Below are positions 1-11,400 of a DNA stretch of 64,000 nucleotides, piece by piece. The stretch covers positions 107,691,447 to 107,755,446 of the forward strand of contig CM061920.1 in NCBI GenBank assembly GCA_031002005.1, in the 5' to 3' direction. Positions within the stretch are counted from its first letter, which is position 1, and the number at the start of each line of letters is the position of its first letter. The position numbers and the translations under genes were made by a program. The notes below the pieces were generated by a model. The model had not been told where the DNA came from and ran no database searches. It saw only the letters and a list, made by a program, of their open reading frames with translations. Source of the DNA: Vandiemenella viatica. Its lineage: Eukaryota > Arthropoda > Insecta > Orthoptera > Morabidae.

Positions 1-1031
1 CTCGAATGCGATGCCAGGAAGTTATCACTCACTCGGTAAATATCAGTACTATGAAAATAAGAAAGAATTTAGTTATATGTTGAAAATTTTGTATGATTTT
101 AAATGAGAGTTCCCTAATAATATTTGTATCAAGCAGATACGACAGCGGCTTTGGCGAGTAATCTGCTATCATAATAAATTCATCAACAGAGATATTATGA
201 TACAGTTAGTTCTTCATGCACAAAGTTCATATTATTTAACTTGAAAAAACTGTGTGAAATGACTCTTAAAGAATGCCTTCGAGTCGTTCATAAAAAAATG
301 AGATTAAAGGCAAAATAGATAACCGAGAAAATATTTTACTAAAACTGGAAATCTTAACATGGCATATAGGATCTCTAGAATACAACCTTGTTTTTTAGCT
401 GTCAGACTGCGCATATATTTTCTTCTCTTAATGTTGGTCTAGCCTTCCGTCTACTCTTGAATCACTCTCCCCTCCCTCACACAACCACTCTCCATCCCTG
501 CTGATATTCTGCAACGCCAGCAACTGCAGTTCCTAGGACAAAATTTAAAGAGCGTATATTCTTAAATTCAGTTAGTTTTATTTTATGTTTTTAACGTAGA
601 TTATACGTATTATAATGTCTCCACCCCGATTGTAAAATAGATATACAATGAGATCACCAGTAAAAGATGGCCACGAATAACCATCTACAAGAAAATCGCC
701 TTAAACTTTTTGCGTATAAAAATAATATTAGTGGTTTGTATACGGCCAGTGTAATGGAAGTTAAGGAGAAAATGAAACAACTTCATTTGGGTATTACACC
801 AGGTATTAACAAAAATTATTGGAAGGAAGAGCAGGATTTCTGATCGAAAGTTGCAGAATGTCAGACATCCTAATGGAATTTAAGTAGTGCAATTCATTTC
901 CTCGTGGTAACATTTGGTTAGTTATTTTAGTGGTTCCCATCGATTCATGAACACTCGAAGCCGCTTATAAATTTCGATTTTTACCAAAGACCCCTAGTTT
1001 ATTTTTTTATTTTTACTGCTTTACGTCTCTC

Positions 1032-1128
1032 AACAGCGAGGTCTTTAGAGACGGGAAAGGATGGGGGCAAGGAATGGGAAGGAATTCGGCCATGGCCTTT
1101 TGAAGGAAGCATCCCGGCATTTGCCATC
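1032..1128 (-). repeat. SINE A fragment in left arm
   Basis: This is the tRNA-unrelated body and 3' part of the commonest SINE family here. It shares the GGCCATGGCC and GGCATTTGCC blocks and the ACGTAAAGC end, here in reverse complement. The tRNA-like head is missing. Its mirror is at 46806-46937, where the A tail is longer. Confidence 0.65.
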
Positions 1129-1467
1129 CCTAGTTACTTCTCTTCCTCGTTTCTATACAACTCAGAAGAAATAGATGAATATGAAATTTCAATTGTTATT
1201 GAATCTAGCATTACTATTCAGAAGCTTTTGTCCACTTTGATGTTAATTGATTATACCTTTATGTAAAGTCCTAAAATGAAAACCGGTTAAATCCTGAGCA
1301 AATACGAAATTGCATCTAAAACAAATTATGAGAATTTCAGTCAACTTATTTATAAAACTTGTAAAAAAATTCCGGCGAATTCTTCAAATCATCATTTTCA
1401 GTACTCCGACATATTTTTCTACAGTGGCCTACGAGATAAAAGAAGAAATTAGTAGCATGTCATACTA

Positions 1468-1692
1468 TTAAACTGCCTCGCATTCGTAGTGTGCTATATT
1501 TTCCAGGATCTTAACAGTTTCATGGATATGAACAAATCTATCATCTTCAACGACTTTCTCGGAATCGTCCAGACGAGGGAAACCGAATCGTAGAGTTTGT
1601 GGAGACACGTCGTTCCGGTGAGCGGGTGTCGAAGTTGGGAAGTTCGAGAACGGACGGTGGACGACATCAAAGGGAACCGGCAGACAACTCAA
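1468..1692 (-). other. Small ORF conserved in both inverted arms
   Basis: A 74-codon reading frame ends in FVHIHETVKILENIAHYE and a short tail. The mirror frame at 46192-46452 is open too, with only a few substitutions and no frameshift. I do not recognise a domain. It has no clear ATG; the frame opens through TTG codons, so it could be a partial exon or a chance frame kept because the arms diverged little. It may equally be the relic of an unrecognised element. Confidence 0.25.
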
Positions 1693-1879
1693 ACACGACC
1701 CCGCCCCTCCGCCTGCGAGTTGTAATTAGGAGTGAAGCTCATATAGGGCCGTATAATGAAATGTGGGAACAGGGCAGACCACACAATAACGCACTACCGG
1801 TAGCTCAACGAACGCGCTGAGCACATGCTACATGTCATTACAAAAAAGTCGTGAGAGCTTCAATTGTTTACTTATGGTT

Positions 1880-2108
1880 TTACGCCTTGTCGGCGGTTAA
1901 GGTCATTAGAGGCGGGATGGGACTGGGAACAAGGAACGGGAAGGGAATTCGGCCATGGCCTTTTAAAGGAAGCATCCCGGCATTCGCCTGGAGTGATCTG
2001 GAGATACCATGGAAAACCCAAATCTGGATGCCCGGACGGGGATTCGAACCTGCGTCCTCCCGAATGCGAAGCCAGAGCATTAACCGCTCACCCACCAAGC
2101 TCGGTGAG
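1880..2108 (-). repeat. SINE A copy, near full length
   Basis: This is a tRNA-derived SINE read on the minus strand. The head carries an A-box-like GGTGGGTGAGCGG and a B-box GGTTCGAATCC. A body with GGTTTTCCATGG and GGCCATGGCCGAATTCC follows, then a 3' end near CGTAAAGCC. The same insertion sits at the mirror position 45815-46052, so it predates the inverted duplication. Confidence 0.85.
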
Positions 2109-3284
2109 AGCTTCACTACTCCGGTGTAATTGTAATTAGGGAGGTAAGACAGGCATGAGTTCAGACTGCTCCCTTACTTGGCTACAATCAATTGACTGCT
2201 GTCTTAGGTGGTTTTTTTTCGTAATCAGCAAATCGATTGTCTGGGTCATTTCCAGTATATGTGTTGTACATGCCCACAGTTCTCTTCACCGTCTCTTTTC
2301 GTCTGTTATGATCCGAAAGAGACTATTGTCAAACTTAATAATTTTCAACAATTCATAAATAATCCCTTATCGCCAAATTGTGTCCTAGGCTGCTACTAAC
2401 TTCAAAACCCCCATTTTTCAAACGATTTTTGAATCTACAGTCAATATGCTTTGTGAGGGCGAGAACCTGGTGGTCATAGACTCTATAGTATCTAAAGTGT
2501 GCCTGTTAAATGGTATGGCCGGAAGGAAAGGAGTGTCAACATCAATCCGTTTACTCTGCAAGAAGCGATAGCTAATAGCGGTGAATCAAATGTTAGTAGG
2601 CGTCCATTAATTAGGTGGGGTGTTTTTAACCCCCCTCCCCCCCAACATGTGATAGACCTTTTTTTTAGCTCTATCTTTGCTTAAAGGGCGACAGAACGAA
2701 AATAAAAGTTGACGTGATGGGATTTAGCCAGCCTCTCCCCCCCCCCCCCCATTTGAGCTCACTTAATTAATGGACGCCGTCTTACAGGTCTGGAATGTTT
2801 CGCTTTTAAACTTCTATATAATCAATATTTTCGCACTTTTTTAATGAGAGAAAAACATTTATGATGTGTTAGTGGCCTTCATGCAAGAAGTAGTCATTTG
2901 TGCTAGTTAAAGAAACTGTTATGAATTGGAATATAATTAAAAACATCCCAACGAACTAAAAACAAAAAAATCACAAAATGTAATGATTGCAGTGATGTTT
3001 CTCTTCTTCATCGTCAATACGTTCGTTATGTTCATCCTTAAAACTGATCACATAGTAAGGAAATAAATATTTGGAGGATGATTAAAGTCTGTGATAGTAC
3101 AATGTACTAAGAAAAGTGAGACAATGACATATCCACTGAAATTTGAAACCTCGAAGGGGAGGCAAGTTGGTAAAACAACTAACTTATAATATTTAACACG
3201 AAAATCACGACTGTCTGCGTATTGTTTAATATCAGTACGTTTGATATACGACAAACGCGTGTCCTTCGGTTTGCTGGAAGTTTT

Positions 3285-4284
3285 NNNNNNNNNNNNNNNN
3301 NNNNNNNNNNNNNNNNNNNNNNNNNNNNNNNNNNNNNNNNNNNNNNNNNNNNNNNNNNNNNNNNNNNNNNNNNNNNNNNNNNNNNNNNNNNNNNNNNNNN
3401 NNNNNNNNNNNNNNNNNNNNNNNNNNNNNNNNNNNNNNNNNNNNNNNNNNNNNNNNNNNNNNNNNNNNNNNNNNNNNNNNNNNNNNNNNNNNNNNNNNNN
3501 NNNNNNNNNNNNNNNNNNNNNNNNNNNNNNNNNNNNNNNNNNNNNNNNNNNNNNNNNNNNNNNNNNNNNNNNNNNNNNNNNNNNNNNNNNNNNNNNNNNN
3601 NNNNNNNNNNNNNNNNNNNNNNNNNNNNNNNNNNNNNNNNNNNNNNNNNNNNNNNNNNNNNNNNNNNNNNNNNNNNNNNNNNNNNNNNNNNNNNNNNNNN
3701 NNNNNNNNNNNNNNNNNNNNNNNNNNNNNNNNNNNNNNNNNNNNNNNNNNNNNNNNNNNNNNNNNNNNNNNNNNNNNNNNNNNNNNNNNNNNNNNNNNNN
3801 NNNNNNNNNNNNNNNNNNNNNNNNNNNNNNNNNNNNNNNNNNNNNNNNNNNNNNNNNNNNNNNNNNNNNNNNNNNNNNNNNNNNNNNNNNNNNNNNNNNN
3901 NNNNNNNNNNNNNNNNNNNNNNNNNNNNNNNNNNNNNNNNNNNNNNNNNNNNNNNNNNNNNNNNNNNNNNNNNNNNNNNNNNNNNNNNNNNNNNNNNNNN
4001 NNNNNNNNNNNNNNNNNNNNNNNNNNNNNNNNNNNNNNNNNNNNNNNNNNNNNNNNNNNNNNNNNNNNNNNNNNNNNNNNNNNNNNNNNNNNNNNNNNNN
4101 NNNNNNNNNNNNNNNNNNNNNNNNNNNNNNNNNNNNNNNNNNNNNNNNNNNNNNNNNNNNNNNNNNNNNNNNNNNNNNNNNNNNNNNNNNNNNNNNNNNN
4201 NNNNNNNNNNNNNNNNNNNNNNNNNNNNNNNNNNNNNNNNNNNNNNNNNNNNNNNNNNNNNNNNNNNNNNNNNNNNNNNNNNNN
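3285..4284. other. Assembly gap, exactly 1000 N
   Basis: These are 1000 unresolved bases. The round number suggests a placeholder of unknown true size. It falls at the inner end of the left inverted arm, so the inner boundary of that arm and anything beyond it cannot be read. Open frames that span it are artefacts. Confidence 0.99.
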
Positions 4285-4452
4285 AATGGGAAGGAATTCG
4301 GCCATGGCCTTTTGAAGGAAGCATCCCGGCATTTGCCTGGAGTGATTTGGGAAACCATGGAAAACCCAAATCTGGATGCCCGGATGGTGATTTGAACCGC
4401 CGTCCTCCCGAATGCGAGGCGAGCACGCTAACCGTTACACCGCCCCGCTCGG
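4285..4452 (-). repeat. SINE A copy truncated by the gap
   Basis: It shares the body (GGCCATGGCC, AACCCAAATCTGG) and a tRNA-like head with a degenerate B box (GGTTCAAATCACC) in reverse complement. The 3' part is lost in the gap. Confidence 0.8.
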
Positions 4453-5046
4453 TATTTGATCCAAGAACAGCCATGAGTAAAGAGACTCATCTGTTGCTTC
4501 ATCTGCAGACTTAAATTTCTTCCAATATTCTTGCCAAAATACATCACGAAGTCCCTTTTATTTCTTTTTCACTTCAGTCACTAGAACAGAAAACAAGATA
4601 GTTTTTTTCAGTACAGTCAAAGCTCCTCATTCGGGGGGGGAGGGGGGGTATGTTCCATAAACATGCTGCGAATACAGAAATCGTGAATACGGAATGGCAA
4701 TTTGTATAGGATTTTGGATATATTCCAAGACTACAGAGCAATTTGCATGTTATGGGGTGATGTTACACTTTAAACTTATTAAACCAACCTTTCTAGTGAT
4801 TCAAACCGTCTATTAGAGTGTTCACTGTAAAGATGTTTAGCCTTGTCACCAAACAGAACACTGTCTTCTGTAATCGATCATTGATCAATGTGGTTAATGC
4901 AACTTTCATTTTTTGAATTTGGCGAACAGTTTTTGGCTGACAGTGGTTGAAGCCATGGAATTCCTTACTTTGTCTCCTGATTTGTTGATTGATCATATAG
5001 TTGATTGTATAGTTGATTGATCATACAGTTGATTAATATATATATT
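4453..5046. other. Intergenic, with a possible Tigger-like terminus
   Basis: At 4612-4720 the string CAGTCAAAGCTCCTCATTCG and the following AATACAG and AATACGG words resemble pogo/Tigger-type termini, but I see no second end. The rest, including a 67-codon minus-strand frame at 4793-4996, is unrecognised. Confidence 0.3.
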
Positions 5047-5240
5047 AAATTGCAATGGAGCACACACTCCAGTGGCAATTTCCCTACCACCTATCTTCCT
5101 CTTTCCCTGCACCCATCGACATAGGCCCCTCGGCAAATTTTAACCTTAAATTCTTACAACATTTTTGGTAAATTATTCATCATTTCTCTTGGTAACTTAT
5201 TCAAATCCCTGACACCCTTACCCAAAAAAGACACAATTTA
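5047..5240 (-). mobile_element. CR1-like LINE 3' end
   Basis: Reading minus, it ends with the CR1 tail seen in all copies here (GGAAATTGCCACTGGAGTG then CTCCATTGCAAT). It is preceded by the decayed C-terminal codons of ORF2 (a frame resembling RDLNKLPREMMNNLPKML). It is 5'-truncated. Confidence 0.85.
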
Positions 5241-5677
5241 GCAGACATCTGTTGATCATTCACTAGGCAACTAGAAAACGGTTAATTAGACAACCTGAAT
5301 AAGATCAGATGTAAATATTTGATCAAATGATCATTTTCACAGGCTCATGTAAAGGGGATTGTAATGTTCAAAGCATGAAGGAAATCAACTAAAGCTAAAT
5401 GTCATCATAACTATGCACAAAAGTATAAGAAATTCTATGCAAGAAACTTAAATGGAAGCTACAAGGTGGCTGAAGAAAAGAAAAGGGCATGGAAAACTAA
5501 ACAATTTTATTAAATATCCTGGAATTACTTGTAGCATAAAATACACAACTGATGACAAAGTAGTGAAGATAGAAATTACTGCTATTAATAAGAAAGAGCC
5601 AGGAAAAAGGCAATCACCAACACAAAAATGAAATATGGTAGAAGGAAATGTGAATGCAAATCATGATCTAAAAAGGG
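5241..5677. other. Intergenic, nothing recognised
   Basis: AT-rich sequence without an open frame, terminus or repeat that I can identify. Confidence 0.5.
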
Positions 5678-5745
5678 GTAAATGGATGACTGGGGGAATT
5701 GCCACTGGAGTGTTAGCTCCATCACAACTAAAATTAACAATTAAA
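5678..5745 (+). mobile_element. CR1-like LINE tail scrap
   Basis: Only the terminal untranslated piece remains (GGAATTGCCACTGGAGTG, GCTCCATCACAA, then AATTAAATT-type repeats). Confidence 0.65.
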
Positions 5746-5924
5746 TTAATAATCATAAAAAGATTTAGATAAAGTTAGAAAACCAAGCAAACCACAGAAA
5801 TATTTAAGGTCTGAAAAAAAAAAAAAACATTAGACATGAATCCTACAAGTAAATAGAGAAATCGCAGATCACTGATTGCAGATGACTACCATTGAACATA
5901 ATATCTATTTGTTGTGATACAGTG

Positions 5925-6319
5925 CATGGGCATATCCAGTGATGGGAAGGGGGGGCACTGCTGCCCCCACCTCCCCAGAAGAAAAATCAAGTTGCCTTCA
6001 GTACGCTTTGATGAGTGAAGAACTGGCTCAGGAGCACTATGGGAGATAAAAGATTGACTGGGTTATGCCTGATGAGTGTGCATCGAAATTTCGTGAAAGT
6101 ACACTGAGAAATATTGACAAATAAAGTTATTGAAAATTTCTCTGAGAATCTGAGACGATTAATGTTTACATAAAAACTATAATTGAGTTACGATCTTGAT
6201 TAACTACATAGTAGGTCCTTGGATTACTATGTTAATCAATAATAAAAATAGTTTCTTCAATAGGTTTGAGTTTTATTTTGTAAGAAATCATCATGTTTCA
6301 GTTCCCCACCCCACTTCCT

Positions 6320-6386
<67 letters not shown>

Positions 6387-6422
6387 GTGTTCCCCCCCCT
6401 TCTGATCCTGGATACGCCCTTG
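5925..6422. mobile_element. hAT-like miniature with a 65-base A tract
   Basis: The termini CATGGGCATATCCAG and CTGGATACGCCCTTG are inverted repeats with about three mismatches. Flanking octamers ATACAGTG (5917-5924) and ATACAGTC (6423-6430) match at 7 of 8, the duplication length of hAT transposons. The body has no transposase. The run of 65 A at 6321-6385 yields a meaningless poly-lysine frame. Confidence 0.7.
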
Positions 6423-6519
6423 ATACAGTCTAATATATACTGATTTGAATTCTAGTGAATAACTGAAGAAAGTTTTAATGCAGTATCAATAAAGATGCAC
6501 CTCACATCTTTTTTTAATT

Positions 6520-6570
6520 TAATTGCAATGGAGCACACGCTCCGGTGGCAATTTCCATACACACCCAAAC
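6520..6570 (-). mobile_element. CR1-like LINE tail scrap
   Basis: A minus-strand remnant of the CR1 3' terminus (GGAAATTGCCACCGGAGCG and CTCCATTGCAATTAAA in reverse complement). Confidence 0.65.
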
Positions 6571-7555
6571 TGCTCAAGCATGATAAAAATATACTAAATC
6601 TCTACTTGATTTATTTAAAGACATGAGGTATTTTTGTTGTTGTTAGAAAACTGCTTATATATTTAATCTACATGAAAAAGGTAACCTACAACTATAACGG
6701 TCTTAGTGTAGCAACTGCTTTTGAAAAAAATATGGGGAAATAATTATGGATAAACAAGAACAGAAAGATAATTCTGCCTGACAAAAGTACTGGAAAATGT
6801 AATACTATCATACCTGAAATCCAAGGACATTTGGTAGCCAACTGTTTTTTAAACTCTGTGATAAAAGCCTGGGAAACAAAAAGATCCACAAGGAGGCAAA
6901 TAAATGGCATGGAAGTGGAGTACAAACTGAGATAATGTTGTTAATTTTCACACTGAAACAGAAATGAAGTCCACATGCAGCAGTAAAACACAAAATTATA
7001 CATTTACATATCTGCAGACTTCACTGATAGTTCACTGATAATAATTTATGCACTGGAAGCCTTCTTGGGCTGTATACTCAACTAATCACAATAATTTCTG
7101 GCATCTGGGAGCTTTATACTTTTTACATTTAACCATCATGTACTGCGATTAACAATGGGTTTCTCTAACATCCTAATGTTCTATGTTATTTAACAAAGAC
7201 TTATTCAAAAGTAAAATAGCCTATGAAAATAAATGATACTCTTTACAATAAATTACCTACAAAAGGAAGTAGATCCAGTTTAGATAAATACTGAAATGGA
7301 CTGATAATACTATGAATCTGCAGTTCATAAACATATTTAGCTAAACAGTTGCTGCTGGATTTTTATACCAAGATTGAATAAGAAATTGATGAAATAAATA
7401 CAAAAGTGAAGCAAGATCAATTCTGAAAAAAAGGGTAGCACTAAGTTCTGGATAGGGAAGTTGCAAGAGACATCAACGTCCAAAATTGTCTATATTGTGA
7501 AAGAATGTTCAAACTACCCCTGGTTTTAGATGAGGCTAGAAAATAATCTAGTTTG
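6571..7555. other. Intergenic, nothing recognised
   Basis: AT-rich. Short frames on the minus strand at 6692-6993 show no domain and no family resemblance. Confidence 0.5.
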
Positions 7556-7606
7556 ATTCAATTGCAATGGAGCATATGTCCCATGGTAACTTCAACACAC
7601 ACCTGA
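7556..7606 (-). mobile_element. CR1-like LINE tail scrap
   Basis: A degenerate minus-strand tail (AATTGCAATGGAGCATATG on the plus strand) matching the CR1 3' terminus used throughout the window. Confidence 0.5.
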
Positions 7607-8589
7607 TTTTTATTTATATAGCACTTGAAAAGGAATGAAAAAATACACCCATCAGTCAACCAAACTGAAGGAAGGAGGACAGCAGTGACAAAAAAACACA
7701 AAATCACAATATTTAGGGCTATGAAGTAAACTAGAAACAAGAATGAGTTCACACAAAATCTTATATTATTTAAGTGAAAAAATAAAACTCTACTCCCTTA
7801 AGCGTTAGCTTAAGGCTATGATCAGATTTTCCCTTCCATGTACTACTACTGATTCTTTTACCAATACTTGTCAAAGCATAAACAACAATATAAGCCTTGT
7901 ACACTCCAAGCACATTCTTCATCCACCTCATGTCTTCCAATGACTCCCGACTCTGCTCATTTATAATACAGGTTACTCACTGTATTTGTGCAGGTTTCCA
8001 TGAACAAACATAGCTTCAATCCTTTGTACCACCTTCAAATCCTGAAACTCATTCCGAAAATGTGTTTCCAGTACTATATCATCATATTTAAGCAATTATC
8101 TGACTAAGGTAATGTAATTCAATTTCCTCGCCTCTCTGATACATCTGCTTATCATCTAAACTAAATAAATTATTATCGAAAGCATTCCCTTCCATCAATC
8201 CAAGTGAATTTACTATCAAATGCAATTCCTTCCCAAGACCATTATCATTAACAAACTTTGTTTTTTTTATTTGTGTACTTTGGGATTTATCCTGTTCAGG
8301 TCATCCTGCAGAAGTTCACAGCACTCTCCAATTTTAATGATAATACATAACATTATATTATTAACAAATAACCTGACTTCTAACTGCAAACCAACAAAAC
8401 AGTAATTAATAACAATAATTAACATTAATAGTTCCAATACAGTACCATGCAATAATAAAGTTTTTTACCACCACCTCTTTTATACTGCATTTCCTACCCT
8501 AAGTCTTTTTACCTTTTAAAAATTCCTCCACCCAGCAAGTCATTTCTGCATCCAGTCAAATGGTATTTACACCTATTTAATGCCTCACT
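7607..8589. other. Intergenic, nothing recognised
   Basis: No gene, terminus or repeat that I can name. Short frames at 8220-8452 on both strands look like chance. Confidence 0.5.
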
Positions 8590-8870
8590 AGAGCAGTCTG
8601 GTAGCTCAGTGGTTAAGGTGTCTAACTGGAGGTCAAAAGAATCCCATTTCAAATCCCTCCATACACACTTAACCTGATCACCTATGGCACAACTTGTTAT
8701 GTAATGTAAAGAAAGCCAGAACAATTCCATCATTCAGATTCTATGTTAAATGTAGGTACCCTCCACTTGGTAGGATTAACGGGTTACGCTAGGGGACTAT
8801 GATAAGGGTGGATTGTGCAGCCCATAGTAAACCCTGTCACCATGTAGTTATTAACACAAGAGCTTATGTT
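8590..8870 (+). repeat. tRNA-derived SINE (family B)
   Basis: The head TGGTAGCTCAGTGGTTAAGG is a good tRNA A-box region. About 45 bases later CATTTCAAATCCC is a weakened B box. The cloverleaf is not closed and the body continues with unrelated sequence, so this is a SINE and not a tRNA gene. It differs from SINE A in head and body. Confidence 0.65.
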
Positions 8871-8967
8871 TTTTTTTAATGGCTCATACTGTTAAATTCA
8901 TTGCATAAGTTTAGTGCTACAATACCAAATTAGCATCCTAGTCTACACCTGCCCAAGATTCACACGA

Positions 8968-9035
8968 ATTTTAATTTAATTTGATTGTGATGGTGTGCAC
9001 ACACTTTGGTGGCAATGTCTCTACACCCCAACATT
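8968..9035 (-). mobile_element. CR1-like LINE tail scrap
   Basis: A decayed minus-strand CR1 terminus. The TTTAATTTAATTTGATTG repeat and TTTGGTGGCAATG on the plus strand match the tail of better copies. Confidence 0.5.
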
Positions 9036-9229
9036 GCCACGTCATGATTTTATATCTTTCCTAAAACAATGTTACTGTTTGGCAAGCCAACTCATTGTTT
9101 CACAGACATTTCTGATGTGATTTCATACCAATCTCTCCATCACCTTAACAACCACTGGCATAAAAATAATTTTCAACCCTGTATGCTTTTATAGTTTTTG
9201 AAGTTCCTTCACAAAACCTACATGGTTTA

Positions 9230-10787
9230 CACTACTGTTTGTGAAAATTGCAACACCAAAAAGGATTACAATGAATTTTATTCCACGGGTTAGGGACATG
9301 AAGATACACAAGTGATCTATATTACAAAACTGTACATGTAGTCTGATCATGAAAATTCAGCTAAATGCTTCAATCAGAACCTGTAGACATTGTGTAATTT
9401 AATCAAAGAAAATCTGAATTTGCTGCCGGGGAACACACTGCCATATGGTCTGTAGGTGCTTCCACAAAGCATCAATAGTGGTTGCAGGAAGATCAGAATG
9501 AACAGGTTGCCGACCAGCCATATCCCAGACATGTTTGACTGGCGATATATCAGGAAAGCATGCAAGCTGGAGAAGCAGTGGTTCCCATCATTGTTCAAAG
9601 AAAGCTTGAACATTCCTCACCACATATGGCTGGGCATTGGCATGCTGATGTATGCCACATGGAGCTGCCTGCAGGTGAGGCAGTACAAGGGGCTCTAAAA
9701 CCTCCCTGATGTAGCAGTTGCTGTTCAGAGTGCTCTTGACACGTAGGAGGCCACATCAAATGTTATAGCCAATGGTGTCCCAAACAAACCATCATACTTG
9801 GTGCTTGTTCAGTATGCGACTCAACAATGCAGTCTACCTGATTCCGTTCACCACAGTAGCATCTAACATGTATGCATCCATCACTGTAGGACAAATTGAA
9901 GCAGAACCCATCTGAAAGGTGAGGGTGTTCATGTGCAGTTTGAGCCATTGGAAGCCAAAACAGTGGCATGTGTACCACTAGTCCAGCCTTCAGCAGATGA
10001 TATTGAACGTCAACACAGACATTTTCACACCCATTGCAGTGCTCCAACACTGGGGATAAAGCTGTTCTGTTGGTTACTGTCATGTGTACAAGATGACAGT
10101 CATCCCATGCTGTGGTTACACCGTGTGATCCATGACCAGGGCCGGCGTTAGGGAGGGGTAAGCAGGGCAAAAGTACCTGGGGCCCCGAGTCCCCGAAGGG
10201 GGCCGCCGGCTATCTAAATATAAATGAAACGCAAGATTTAAATTCTGTGCTTATATTTTGAACATTACGCATATATAAAACCAAAGTTTAAATAAAAAAA
10301 CTTTTTAGGGGTAGGGGGCAGGAGGTGGCTTAGAACACTTGCCCGGGGCCCGAGAATCCTAGCGCCGGCCCTGTCCATGACCCACTAGTCACTGGGTACA
10401 ACACACTTTTAACCACTAGTTCCAAACATGCATCACTCTCAGGGTTCTCAATACGAGCTGCAATGTCATTGTACAACAAATCCATTTTCCAGAGGCCAAT
10501 AATTCTGTCATGTTCAAACTCACTGACATTGTCCCATTTGACGTCAACAAGGCACGTTAGCACTTTCTTGCATGTGTCTATTTTGTTTGAGTTCTGTGCA
10601 CCGACTGAACATGACCTAGCACTGTCCTATCCGATCATATGATAGAAGGTGCTGCTAAGCCTATGGGCATGTCATCTCTCTGTGATCTTCATCACTTATA
10701 ATGGTTCCACAGTTCTACAGTGTCTGCGATTTTGGGTTGCTTCAGCCCATTCCCTTCAGGGTACTGTGATTTTCACCAACAGTAGTG
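9230..10787 (-). mobile_element. Dead Tc1-like transposon
   Basis: Terminal inverted repeats of about 30 bases start CACTACTGTTTGTGAAAAT at 9230 and its counterpart ends at 10787; TA dinucleotides flank both. Minus-strand frames keep Tc1 transposase blocks: SDGCIHVRCYCGERNQV (usually SDGR.RVWRRRGER), VVRNVQAFFEQ, and FPDISPVKHVWD. In that last block the catalytic E of the family's SPDLSPIEHVWD is K, and the middle aspartate block (QDNA) reads HANA, so it cannot be active. Several stops and frameshifts break it. Without the 237-base hAT insertion and its duplication the element is about 1.3 kb, normal for Tc1. Confidence 0.85.
10137..10373. mobile_element. hAT miniature nested in the Tc1 element
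   Basis: Termini CAGGGCCGGCGTTAGG and CCTAGCGCCGGCCCTG are inverted repeats with one mismatch. The flanks carry a perfect 8-bp duplication TCCATGAC (10129-10136 and 10374-10381). There is no coding capacity. It is younger than the Tc1 copy it interrupts. Confidence 0.93.
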
Positions 10788-11204
10788 TATTTAAAATACT
10801 CCCCCATTTATTCCTGAATGATATTTCCTAAAAATAAGATAGGATAGGGAAAAACAACCCGTCACTTACCACAGATGAAGGCATTCCTAATGGTCTTAAA
10901 AGTCCCTCAGCCTTTTTCAAATCATCCGCAATTTCTTCCCCATCCTTATCCACAAATGTCTAGTTACCTTGCCTTTCCCTCAGTTTTATAACATAGCAAC
11001 ATAATATGCAGAATTTACCAACAATCTTTTTCATAAACCCATCTTCAGCTTCCCTCTTTGCTGCTATCAATTCCTTGTTTAGTTATTTTAGATGTTTCCT
11101 ACTGCCTCGTTGTCTGTTAATCTTGTGTTCCCTACTTTTCAACATTATTAGTCTTCTAACCTCCTCATTACAGTATGTAGGTTCAATACTTTATTTTATA
11201 TTTT
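10788..11204. other. Intergenic, nothing recognised
   Basis: Unique-looking AT-rich sequence between the Tc1 element and the RTE tail. Confidence 0.5.
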
Positions 11205-11400
11205 TGGATTTTTTGTCATCAGTCTTTCGACTGGTTTGATTCAATCTTGTATCCCTTCAACCTCTTCATCCCAACATACCCCTTACAACTCATGTCTTCA
11301 ATTATCTGCTTCATATATTCTAATCCCTGTCTTCCTCTGCAGTTCTTACCTTTGACTGTTCCCTCCATTAGCAAATTAACCAATCCAGCATGTTACAAAA
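11205..11400 (-). mobile_element. RTE-like LINE, C-terminal reverse transcriptase fragment
   Basis: On the minus strand the frame reads VKGKNCRGRQGLEYMKQI, IEDMSCKGYVGMKRL and ends ESNQSKD followed by a stop. That is the usual end of arthropod RTE-type polyproteins (RGRPRLEY...K.L...R...SNQS). The same SNQSKD-stop end occurs plus-strand at 42085-42198. It is 5'-truncated. Confidence 0.75.

Larger units (their letters stand above)
1..3284. repeat. Left arm of large inverted repeat
   Basis: This segment matches the reverse complement of 44627-47914 over its whole visible length. Compared by eye, stretches differ by about 2-5 percent, with small indels such as a roughly 23-base insertion near 46570 in the right arm. 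The arm runs off the window start, where bases 1-40 are the edge of a SINE seen whole at 47885-48085, and runs into the N gap at its inner end. Both arms carry the same SINE insertions at the same places, so those insertions predate the duplication. A SINE-independent unique core containing two short ORFs is also shared. Confidence 0.9.

Noticed and set aside
3048..4514. Five open frames of 366-436 codons crossing 3285-4284
   Set aside because: They exist only because N bases contain no stop codons. Their real parts are SINE or arm sequence.
6196..6405. 69-codon frame ending in a run of lysines
   Set aside because: It is the translation of the A65 tract in a miniature element.
8590..8680. 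Functional tRNA gene from the A-box-like TGGTAGCTCAGTGGTTA
   Set aside because: The acceptor ends do not pair, the B box is degenerate and the sequence continues into a SINE body. The same reasoning applies to 38150-38320, 38880 and 39681.
9763..10170. A 135-residue minus-strand protein gene
   Set aside because: It is part of the dead Tc1 transposase frame, and its start region lies in the hAT miniature insertion and Tc1 junction.
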